In this document: piece by piece, positions 57,578 through 64,000 of the stretch
Position numbering within the stretch: the first letter of the stretch is position 1
How the letters are laid out: each line of letters begins with the position of its first letter
DNA from: Kibdelosporangium persicum
Lineage (GTDB): Bacteria; Actinomycetota; Actinomycetes; Mycobacteriales; Pseudonocardiaceae
NCBI RefSeq assembly: GCF_013280595.1
Contig: NZ_JAAATY010000002.1
Span: 410,905 to 474,904, forward strand
Direction of reading: 5' to 3'
DNA: 64,000 bases
Notes under the pieces: model-generated
What the model was told of the DNA's origin: nothing
Database searches by the model: none
The model's input: the letters and a program-made list of their open reading frames with translations, nothing else
Program-made: the position numbers and the translations under genes

Positions 57578-58137
57578 TGACGCGTCGAGTCGTTGCCTGT
57601 CTGTTGATCCTCGCGGCCGGGTGCACCGCGTCGCCGCCGAACGAGGAACAAGATCCTCCACCGACCACACATGTGCCCGCGCCATGGCGGGGGATTCCGC
57701 CCACTCGGCCGCAGATCCCGCCGCTCGACGCCAGCCGGTATGGCGACAAGCCCTGCGACTTGTTCACCGACGAGCAGGCCAAGGCGCTTGGTTATGTCAG
57801 GGAACGAGATCCCCTGGTCGAAACTGACGTGCAGCGGTGTATCCGGCGGGCCGAGTACACCACCGATACGACGCTCACGATCTTGTTCTACCCGGATGCC
57901 GATCATCTGGGGCGGATCTACCGGCGCGAGGCCGAATGGCCTGCCAACGACGCCACCGCACGCGACATCGGCGGCCAGCCCGCGGTCAGCGTGGTGCTGG
58001 ATCGCCAGTCCACGTGTTGGCTGGTGGTCGGGCTCACGGACACACAGAGCGTCGAGGTGAGGACCACGAACACGAAGAGCGCGGGATGTGATCAGGCCAC
58101 AGGTATCGCCGAGGCGATAGTGGCCCGGCTCAGGTGA
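57577..58137 (+). CDS. DUF3558 lipoprotein 1
   Basis: A 186-residue lipoprotein: lipobox LAAGC (lipid Cys at about 16), Pro/Thr linker, then the DUF3558 domain with DASRYGDKPCDLFTDEQAKALGY and two later cysteines (RCIRR, AGCDQA). Its ATG overlaps the preceding stop by one base. DUF3558 proteins are surface proteins of unknown function in actinomycetes. A paralogue follows. Confidence 0.9.
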   Translation: MTRRVVACLLILAAGCTASPPNEEQDPPPTTHVPAPWRGIPPTRPQIPPLDASRYGDKPCDLFTDEQAKALGYVRERDPLVETDVQRCIRRAEYTTDTTLTILFYPDADHLGRIYRREAEWPANDATARDIGGQPAVSVVLDRQSTCWLVVGLTDTQSVEVRTTNTKSAGCDQATGIAEAIVARLR

Positions 58138-58178
58138 GTCGCGTGTGGACACTGCCGACTGGGTGGCAGGAGAGTGGT

Positions 58179-58754
58179 GTGAGGCTTCGACGGCTTGCGA
58201 TCGGGACGGCGTCGCTGTTCCTGCTGTCAGGGTGCTCAGAGGGCCCGACGGGCACGCCTCCGGGTACGCCATCAGTGACGTCCACGCCCGTGACGACCAC
58301 CAAGGGGATCCCGACCAGCCCGCCGCCGATCCCGCGGCCACTGGACGCGAGCAGGTACCGCGACAAGCCCTGCGACCTGTTCACCGACGAGCAAGTCCAA
58401 GCCCTGGGCTATCCGCCGATCAAGCGTTCCGGTGTGCTGACCAACGAATCTCAGTGCACGCGTCACGACGAGTCGAACCTGGATCTGCACTTCTCCATCT
58501 GGTACCGGCACGACGGCACTGATCGGTTCGCGAAGGTTCATCGCAGAGAGGAAAGTTGGCGCTCCGACGACGCCGTCTCGATCACGGTCGAAGGGCAGCC
58601 CGCAGTCAGGCTGCCGGGCACTCGGATGTGCACAGTGCTCATAGGACTGTCGAGCACCGAAAGCATCGAAATCCACTTCGGGGACCCGAAAGTGGATTCC
58701 TGTGACCGGGCCGTTCGCATCGCCGAGGGAGTTGTCCGGAACGTGCGGGGGTGA
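58179..58754 (+). CDS. DUF3558 lipoprotein 2
   Basis: A 191-residue paralogue of the preceding gene: lipobox LLSGC, Thr/Pro linker, DASRYRDKPCDLFTDEQVQALGY and the late cysteines (QCTRH, DSCDRA). GTG 58179 was chosen because AGGAG lies 6 bases before it. Tandem duplication is likely. Confidence 0.88.
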   Translation: MRLRRLAIGTASLFLLSGCSEGPTGTPPGTPSVTSTPVTTTKGIPTSPPPIPRPLDASRYRDKPCDLFTDEQVQALGYPPIKRSGVLTNESQCTRHDESNLDLHFSIWYRHDGTDRFAKVHRREESWRSDDAVSITVEGQPAVRLPGTRMCTVLIGLSSTESIEIHFGDPKVDSCDRAVRIAEGVVRNVRG

Positions 58755-58771
58755 CCCGGTCAGCCAGGTGT

Positions 58772-59302
58772 CTACAGTGAACCGCCCGCGGCGCGTGGGG
58801 CGCCGGAGTCGGTGCCGTTGTCGCCGACGGACTCGCGGGCGATGAAGGTCTCCACGTCGAACAGGTTGCCGTTGCTGCGCTTGACGACGTTGAGCAGGGT
58901 GGACATCTGCGCGACCTCCTCGACCTGCTCCTTGAGGAACCACTGCATGAACTGCTCGCCCTTGTAGTCGTCCTCGTCGCGCGCGGCCTTGGCCAGGGCG
59001 ATCACCTCGTCGGTGACCTGCCGTTCCTGGTTGAGGGCCAGTTCGACCAGCTCCGCGGCCTCGGTGAAGTCGTTGCGGACCTCGTCCACGCCGGGGATGG
59101 TCACCTTGATGTCGTTGTCCAGCAGGTACTGCACGATCATCATGGCGTGGTTACGCTCTTCCAGCGCCTGATGGTAGAAGTGCCTGGCCAGCTGCGGCAG
59201 GTCCTGGTCGTCGAACCACACCGCGAGCGCGATGTACTGCTGGGATGCCGTGAACTCGTTGCGGATCTGCTGCTGCAGGAGCTGATGGAACTTGCTGGTC
59301 AT
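58772..59302 (-). CDS. Ferritin (BfrB-type)
   Basis: A 176-residue ferritin. EFTASQQYIALAVWF and ALEERNHAMMIVQYL hold the ferroxidase Glu and His residues; FMQWFLKEQVEEV holds a later Glu. There is no heme Met, so it is a ferritin rather than a bacterioferritin. The C-terminal 20 residues (DNGTDSGAP) are disordered. Two IdeR-type iron boxes lie 72 to 126 bases before its start. By analogy with mycobacterial bfrB, iron-loaded IdeR should switch it on. Confidence 0.95.
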   Translation of the reverse strand: MTSKFHQLLQQQIRNEFTASQQYIALAVWFDDQDLPQLARHFYHQALEERNHAMMIVQYLLDNDIKVTIPGVDEVRNDFTEAAELVELALNQERQVTDEVIALAKAARDEDDYKGEQFMQWFLKEQVEEVAQMSTLLNVVKRSNGNLFDVETFIARESVGDNGTDSGAPRAAGGSL

Positions 59303-59373
59303 ATTTCCACAGTAACTCCATCACCCTAAAGAGACCAAATAATGTGGCGAATACCAATCGATTGTGCTCAAAT

Positions 59374-59392
59374 TTAGGAAAGCCTAACTGAA
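59374..59392. promoter_or_regulatory. IdeR/DtxR iron box, proximal
   Basis: TTAGGAAAGCCTAACTGAA agrees with the 19-bp consensus TTAGGTTAGGCTAACCTAA at 14 positions by my count. It lies 72 bases upstream of the ferritin start. Confidence 0.7.
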
Positions 59393-59409
59393 AATAAGGG
59401 TCGCCTATT

Positions 59410-59428
59410 TCAGGTTAGGCATTCCTAA
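59410..59428. promoter_or_regulatory. IdeR/DtxR iron box, distal
   Basis: TCAGGTTAGGCATTCCTAA agrees with the 19-bp consensus at 15 positions by my count, 36 bp from the proximal box (start to start). It ends six bases before the convergent-side arginine-deiminase stop codon, so it serves ferritin only. Confidence 0.7.
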
Positions 59429-59433
59429 TCCTC

Positions 59434-60654
59434 CTAGAGTGAGTCGCGGTTGATCGGGCACGACATGCAGCGCGGCCCGCCGCGGCCCGAGCCCAGCTCA
59501 GAGCCGCTGATGCGGAGGACCTCGATGCCCGCGTCCTCGAGCCGGGCATTGGTTTCCACGTTCCGCTCGTACGCCACGACAACGCCGGGTGCCAATGCGA
59601 GCGTGTTGTTGCCGTCGTCCCATTGCTCACGTTCGGCGGTCACGGAGTCGAGGCCGGTGTCGATCACCCTGAGCCGCTCGATTCCCATTGCCTCGGCGGC
59701 CGCCGCCAAGAAAGGCACGGGACCCGACGCGACGACTCCGCCGGAGCCGTCGGACTGCATCGGGTACGCGACCAACGTGTCCCGGACGGCCGGGTACATC
59801 ACGACCGCGTCCCGGTCGACCATCGTGCACACGGTGTCCAGGTGCATGGTCGCGCGGTCCTGGGCGATCGGCACGGCCAGCACCGTATGCGCGAGGCCGT
59901 CGTTGAAAGCCGAGCGTGCGAGGGATTCCGCGCCCGCGGGCGTGGTGCGCTCGCCGACGCCGATCGCCAGAACCCCGGGCGCGAGAAGCAGAACGTCGCC
60001 GCCCTCGACCGGCGCGGAGTGTGCGCCGTACGCACGGCCGGACAGCCGGAAACGCGGGTGGTACGCGTAAACCAGGTCCAGCACAGAGGTTTCCCGTACG
60101 CGCGCGGGCATGGCGAGCGACGCGATCGCGACACGGTCGCCGATCCACACCGACGAGTCGCGGCTGAACAACAGGTTCGGCAGCGGGTCGATCGCGAAGT
60201 CATGCGGCGAATGCATCCGCCGGACCAGCGAAGCGCCTTCGGCGACCGGCAGTTCCTCGAACGTCATCCCCGCGGTCAGCACGTGCGCCAGGGTCCTGGC
60301 GTCCACGCTGGACAGATGCGACCGCAGCGAGTCCGCGAGTTCGTAGCCGAGGCGGCGTTCGTCGACGGCGGTCAGCACACCGGTCGTCCGCGCGCGGCTG
60401 TCCTCCAACGCCTTGCCGAGGACGTCGGACAGCAGCATCACCTCGACACCGCGGCCGGTCAGCACCTCCGCGAACGCGTCGTGCTCCTCCTGCGCGCGGT
60501 CCACCCACGGGATACCGTCGAAGAGCAGCTTGTCGTTGTTGCGCGGGGTGAGCCGTTTGAGTTCGGCGCCTGGCCGGTGCAGCAGCACCGAACGGAGCGT
60601 GCCTACTTCGCTGTCGACGCGGGGCTGTGCCTGGACTTGCACGTCTGTGGTCAC
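59434..60654 (-). CDS. arcA: Arginine deiminase
   Basis: A 406-residue enzyme that turns arginine into citrulline and ammonia. [18 protein letters not shown] is the family start, [21 protein letters not shown] and [10 protein letters not shown] follow, and the nucleophile is Cys396 in [10 protein letters not shown]. The usual CMSMP is CMSCP here, adding a second Cys. GTG 60654 (VTTDVQVQ) was chosen as the start. No arcB or arcD gene is adjacent, so it acts as a single catabolic or ammonia-producing enzyme. Confidence 0.94.
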   Translation of the reverse strand: MTTDVQVQAQPRVDSEVGTLRSVLLHRPGAELKRLTPRNNDKLLFDGIPWVDRAQEEHDAFAEVLTGRGVEVMLLSDVLGKALEDSRARTTGVLTAVDERRLGYELADSLRSHLSSVDARTLAHVLTAGMTFEELPVAEGASLVRRMHSPHDFAIDPLPNLLFSRDSSVWIGDRVAIASLAMPARVRETSVLDLVYAYHPRFRLSGRAYGAHSAPVEGGDVLLLAPGVLAIGVGERTTPAGAESLARSAFNDGLAHTVLAVPIAQDRATMHLDTVCTMVDRDAVVMYPAVRDTLVAYPMQSDGSGGVVASGPVPFLAAAAEAMGIERLRVIDTGLDSVTAEREQWDDGNNTLALAPGVVVAYERNVETNARLEDAGIEVLRISGSELGSGRGGPRCMSCPINRDSL

Positions 60655-60844
60655 GAGAACCCAGCTTAGCCGCTGGCTATGTAAATCGTCGTGCCGCGAC
60701 GGCATTTCCGATGGAAACATACGGTGAAGGAGGCTGAAAACAGCGAATCGTTTCGTCAAATGGCTGAATCGTGCGTTGTTTGTTGTGTCATGATCCGGCG
60801 GGTATGGTCCGGTCGGAGTTCAGCGAAGTCGGGGAGCTGAGTTC

Positions 60845-61651
60845 ATGCGTGGTGCCGTCGTCTGCGCGGCGATAGGGCTGTTGCTGGCCGCGGGATGCGG
60901 TGGCGGCGACGAGCCGCCCGCCGGTCCCGGAATGACCATCGGCATCCGGTTCGACCAGCCGGGGCTCGGCATGCGCGATCCCGGCGGCGGGTTCACCGGG
61001 TTCGACGTGGATGTGGCCGAGTACGTGGCCGCCCAGCTGGGCACGGACAAGCGTGACATCACGTTCGTCGAGGCCCGCCCGGCCGACCGGGAGACGATGC
61101 TCGAACAGCACAAGGCCGACCTGATCGTGGCGACGTACTCGATCACCGAGGCCCGCAAGCAGCGGGTGGACTTCGCCGGGCCGTACTTCGTCACCGGCCA
61201 GAGCCTGTTGGTGCGCAAGACCAATTCCGACATCGACGGTCCCGAGTCGTTGAACGACAGCGATTGGCGGCTGTGCTCGGTGACCGGATCGACGCCCGCG
61301 CAGCACGTCCAGGCGAACTACGCGCAAAGCGTCACCCTGGAGCAGCGCAACTCCTACCGCGAGTGCGTGGAGGCGTTGCTCAAGGACGAGGTCGACGCCG
61401 TCACGAGCGACGACGTGATCCTGGCGGGTTACGCGACCGAGCAGCCGGACAAGCTCAAGGTCGTCGGCAGACCGTTCTCCACCGAGCGCTACGGAATCGG
61501 TCTGCGCAAAGGCGATACGCGGCGTGCCCAGGTGACCGCGGCACTGCGCGCCATGATCGCCGACGGCAGCTGGGACCGGTTCGTGCGCGACAACGTCGGC
61601 CGGTCCGGCTACCAGGTCCAAACCCGCCCGGAGATTGTGGACGATCCGTAG
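60845..61651 (+). CDS. Amino-acid ABC binding lipoprotein (glutamate type)
   Basis: A 268-residue SBP_bac_3-type protein. The lipobox is LAAGC (Cys18), GGGFTGFDVDVAEYVAAQLG is the ligand-domain start, and VDFAGPYFVTGQSLLVRK follows with the acid-binding Arg pattern. It resembles GluB-type proteins. No permease or ATPase gene is nearby, so it is an orphan that would use another system or serve as a sensor. Confidence 0.9.
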   Translation: MRGAVVCAAIGLLLAAGCGGGDEPPAGPGMTIGIRFDQPGLGMRDPGGGFTGFDVDVAEYVAAQLGTDKRDITFVEARPADRETMLEQHKADLIVATYSITEARKQRVDFAGPYFVTGQSLLVRKTNSDIDGPESLNDSDWRLCSVTGSTPAQHVQANYAQSVTLEQRNSYRECVEALLKDEVDAVTSDDVILAGYATEQPDKLKVVGRPFSTERYGIGLRKGDTRRAQVTAALRAMIADGSWDRFVRDNVGRSGYQVQTRPEIVDDP

Positions 61652-61660
61652 GCTCGGTGT

Positions 61661-62545
61661 ATGGGCATTCTGGACGGCAGGGTCGTCATCGTCACGGGCG
61701 CCGGCCGCGGCATCGGCCGGGCTGAGGCGCTGGAATGCGCGCGTCAGGGCGCGTCGGTCGTACTGGCCGAGTACGACCCGTCGCCTGCGTACGACGTGGC
61801 CGACGAGATCATCGCGTCCGGCGGGCGGGCGATCGTCGCCTCCGGTGACGTCGCGGACACCGACTTCGTCGACCGGACGGTCGCGGCCACGGTCGAGGAG
61901 TTCGGGCGGCTGGACGCCTTGGTGAACAACGCGGGAATCCTGCGCACGAGCGAACTCGCCGACATGTCCGACGACGAGTGGGACTCGGTGATCCGCGTCC
62001 ACCTGCGCGGCACGTTCGCCCCGACCCGGGCGGTCTGCCGCTACTGGCGAGGCAGCGGGCGGCACGGCCGGATCGTGCACACCACGTCGATCGCCGGGCT
62101 GTACGGCTTCCACGGCCAGGCGAACTACGGCAGCGCCAAAGCGGGAATCGCCGCGTTCACCGCGATCGTGGCAAGCGAGATGCAGCAGTACGGCGTCACC
62201 TCGAACGCAATCGCGCCGATGGCGTTGACCCGGATGACCACGGACGTCGTCGACGAGAACCCGTCGGACGGCGAGTTCCGGTTCCTCGCGGCCGACAACG
62301 TCGCGCCTCTGGTGACCTACCTGTGCTCGGAGGACTCCGGGCACATCAGCGGCAAGGTGTTCGGCGTGCAGGGCGACAGCGTCGAGATCTTCCAGCCGTT
62401 CACGTCCGTCGCCGAGATCAGGGCAGGCGGCAGGCGCTGGGACCCGGCCGAGCTGTCCGGCCGGATCGGCGAGCTGTTCGAGGCGTCCGGCATCCCGGCC
62501 GGGCCGGAGAACGGCATGGCCAAGATGCGGTACAAGCCCGGCTAA
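61661..62545 (+). CDS. SDR oxidoreductase
   Basis: A 294-residue classical SDR. TGAGRGIG is at residues 12-19, NNAG at 89-92, and the triad is Ser143, Tyr156 and Lys160 (TTSIAGLYGFHGQANYGSAK is its region). The last 60 residues, with ISGKVFGVQGDSVEIFQPF, match the multifunctional (MFE-2-like) SDRs. It may act on a hydroxyacyl-CoA or a steroid-like substrate. It starts 10 bp after the binding-protein stop, and its end overlaps the convergent CPBP gene by 4 bp. Confidence 0.9.
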   Translation: MGILDGRVVIVTGAGRGIGRAEALECARQGASVVLAEYDPSPAYDVADEIIASGGRAIVASGDVADTDFVDRTVAATVEEFGRLDALVNNAGILRTSELADMSDDEWDSVIRVHLRGTFAPTRAVCRYWRGSGRHGRIVHTTSIAGLYGFHGQANYGSAKAGIAAFTAIVASEMQQYGVTSNAIAPMALTRMTTDVVDENPSDGEFRFLAADNVAPLVTYLCSEDSGHISGKVFGVQGDSVEIFQPFTSVAEIRAGGRRWDPAELSGRIGELFEASGIPAGPENGMAKMRYKPG

Positions 62546-63345
62546 GGAAGCCAGGAAACGCCGCGCAGCAGCGAATATCCGACAAACGCGACCACGTCCA
62601 ACAACGTGTGCGCGATGACCATCGGCCACAACCGGTTGGTCTTCTGCCAGACGCGGCCGAACACCAGGCCCATCACGACATTCCCGACGAACCCGCCGAA
62701 CCCCTGGTACAGGTGGTACGAACCACGCAGCACGGCGGAGACCACAAGTGACTTGTTCTCGCCGAAACCGAGCTGCCGGAGCCTGGTGATCAGATACCCG
62801 ATCACGAGGACCTCCTCGGCCCACGCGTTGCCCGCCGCGGAGATCGTCAGGGCGATCGGCCGCCACCAGGTGTCGGTCAGCGTGGTCGGCACGACCTCGA
62901 GGCTCACCCCGATCGTGTACGCCACCAGGTAAAGCCCCAGGCCGGGGATGCCGATCAGCGCGGCCAGGCCGACGCCCCGCAGCGTGTCACCGCCGATGAA
63001 CCGGCGGTCCAGCCCGACGTCGGCGAGCCTGCTTCCCGCGCGCCACACCAGGAACAGCCCCAGCGCGCCCCACGCGAACAGCTGTGTCGCGCCGAGCAGC
63101 TGCTTGAGCAGGTCGAGGAAGTCCAGGTCGGCCTGCGGCACGTTCAGCGCGACACTCTGGTCGGCCAGCGGCTCGGGCCGCAGCAGCGCGTCGATCAGGC
63201 TGACCAGTGACCGGGCGCCGGACATGCCGAGCGTCACCGCGAAGACGACGACCAGCTCGATCTTGATCGCGCGGCGCTCGGCCGGATCGGTCACGGCGTC
63301 CTGCGGGCGGGTGGGCGCCAGCCAGGCGCGGAGTCGGTTCGCCAC
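62542..63345 (-). CDS. CPBP-family intramembrane protease
   Basis: A 267-residue membrane protein with about seven helices. The family motifs are present: AEEVLVIGYLITRL (the paired Glu), SYHLYQGFGGFVGNVVMG (the first His) and IAHTLLDVVAFVG (the second His). These are the metal or catalytic residues of the Rce1/CAAX-like group. In bacteria such proteins are linked to bacteriocin immunity or processing of membrane proteins; no peptide gene is seen nearby. Confidence 0.9.
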   Translation of the reverse strand: MANRLRAWLAPTRPQDAVTDPAERRAIKIELVVVFAVTLGMSGARSLVSLIDALLRPEPLADQSVALNVPQADLDFLDLLKQLLGATQLFAWGALGLFLVWRAGSRLADVGLDRRFIGGDTLRGVGLAALIGIPGLGLYLVAYTIGVSLEVVPTTLTDTWWRPIALTISAAGNAWAEEVLVIGYLITRLRQLGFGENKSLVVSAVLRGSYHLYQGFGGFVGNVVMGLVFGRVWQKTNRLWPMVIAHTLLDVVAFVGYSLLRGVSWLP

Positions 63346-63367
63346 GTCCGCACGTTACCGTTAGCCC

Positions 63368-63832
63368 ATGGCTCGACGGATCGCGACGAAAGACAAAGTG
63401 GACCGTGCGGCGCTCATCGACTTCCTGCGCCCCAGGCATCACACGATCCTGGTGACGCGGCGGGCCGACGGCAGTCCGCAGATGTCCCCGGTGGCCTGCG
63501 GGATCGACCCCGAAGGGCGCGTGGTGATCTCGACGTACCCGCAGCGCGCCAAGGCGGTCAACGCCCGGCGGGACCCACGGGTGTCGCTGTGCACCCTGTC
63601 CGACGACTGGGACGGCCCGTACGTGCAGGTCGACGGCCAGGCCGAGGTGCTGGACATGCCGGACGCGCTGGAGCCGTTGGTCGAGTACTTCCGGTGCATC
63701 TCCGGCGAACACCCGGACTGGGACGAGTACCGCGAGGCCATGCGCAAGCAGAACAAAAGCCTCATCCGGGTGACGATCGAGCGCTGGGGCCCGATCTCCA
63801 CCGGCGGTTTCCCGCCCGAGCTGGCCGACTGA
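63368..63832 (+). CDS. PNPOx-fold (F420/FMN) protein
   Basis: A 154-residue split-barrel protein of the pyridoxamine-phosphate-oxidase-like family, F420-dependent branch. FLRPRHHTILVTRRADGSPQ is its start, GRVVISTYPQRAKAVNARRDPRVSL the cofactor-binding region, and VQVDGQAEVLDMPDALEPL follows. It may reduce a substrate with F420H2. It is the last gene before the second MITE-like element. Confidence 0.88.
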   Translation: MARRIATKDKVDRAALIDFLRPRHHTILVTRRADGSPQMSPVACGIDPEGRVVISTYPQRAKAVNARRDPRVSLCTLSDDWDGPYVQVDGQAEVLDMPDALEPLVEYFRCISGEHPDWDEYREAMRKQNKSLIRVTIERWGPISTGGFPPELAD

Positions 63833-63833
63833 C

Positions 63834-64000
63834 CTAGGCCGTGTTTCAAATGCCCGATCGCGATAGCCGGGCCGGATGCGGCCCCTGACGCCACCGCGGG
63901 ACCGCCCAAAGACAACCAGTATTCGCGGCGATCCCGCGGCGACGCCAGGAACCGCCCCGATCCCGACTCTCATCGACCGGGACATTCAAAACACGACCTA
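63834..64000. mobile_element. MITE-like element, copy 2 (inverted, cut by window end)
   Basis: The CTAG-bounded element of 16500-16626 in opposite orientation. The left 63 bp are identical to the right end of copy 1 in reverse complement, the right 37 bp match the other end with one difference, and the middle is different and longer (about 67 bp against 27 bp). The last base of the right CTAG lies beyond the window. No gene is encoded. Confidence 0.75.

Noticed and set aside
60788..62866. A 692-codon open frame on the minus strand across the binding protein and SDR genes
   Set aside because: Opposite to two genes with intact lipobox and SDR motifs; the translated frame is Arg/Val/Asp-rich without structure.

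Overview
The window is high-GC DNA from a filamentous-type actinomycete, most likely Pseudonocardiales (Amycolatopsis/Kibdelosporangium/Lentzea-like). This is inferred from GTG/TTG starts with purine-rich ribosome sites, DUF3558 lipoproteins, a SEC-C/DUF5926 protein, SigE-type sigma factors, an IdeR-type iron box, WXG100-like proteins and a ZTP riboswitch in front of folD. No species assignment is possible from sequence reading alone.

Layout. 1-3.9 kb: the end of purU, an IclR regulator and a three-part Rieske oxygenase system (ferredoxin, reductase, oxygenase) behind a tandem 17-bp operator; purU next door suggests N-methyl/betaine breakdown. 4.0-5.0 kb: an SDR dehydrogenase and a small membrane protein. 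5.1-11.4 kb: the most unusual block, a tightly overlapping run of Crp-type regulator, class III cyclase-like protein, P-loop ATPase, SPFH/band-7 coiled-coil protein and DUF4407 membrane protein, closed by a strong terminator. 11.4-16.5 kb: ZTP riboswitch-folD, an aldo/keto reductase, UDP-glucose dehydrogenase and a gamma-glutamyltransferase homologue. 16.5-26.9 kb: a MITE-like element, then surface-polysaccharide genes (AlgX-like acetyltransferase, methyltransferase, giant glycosyltransferase), two paralogous SHOCT membrane proteins, a polytopic membrane protein and a Ser/Thr-tailed secreted protein. 27.0-31.2 kb: tRNA-Gly, an ECF sigma factor fused to its own anti-sigma domain, an orphan YefM antitoxin with a deleted yoeB toxin between 17-bp direct repeats, a DNA glycosylase and a Phd-like protein.

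31.2-43 kb is a carboxylate block: lutABC (lactate oxidation), a LytS-type kinase and LytTR regulator with an S49 protease between them, then two sodium:solute symporters each preceded by a small membrane partner, a rhodanese and a DUF4328 protein. 43-51.5 kb: a zinc peptidase and a TetR regulator read divergently from an AT-rich 38-bp control region, then a six-gene branched-chain-type ABC importer operon that includes an acyl-CoA ligase, behind a CRP-type palindrome. 51.6-58.8 kb: P450, GDPD phosphodiesterase, SEC-C protein, DUF952, then a SigE-type sigma/anti-sigma pair followed by WXG100-like proteins and two DUF3558 lipoproteins. 58.8-64 kb: ferritin with two IdeR boxes, arginine deiminase, a glutamate-type binding protein, SDR, CPBP protease, a PNPOx-fold protein and a second, inverted copy of the MITE-like element that runs to the end of the window.

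Most of the window is ordinary chromosome. The best candidate for an undescribed system is the 5.1-11.4 kb block: a Crp protein that keeps the cyclic-nucleotide pocket residues, beside a cyclase-like protein, feeding an ATPase and two membrane-scaffold proteins.
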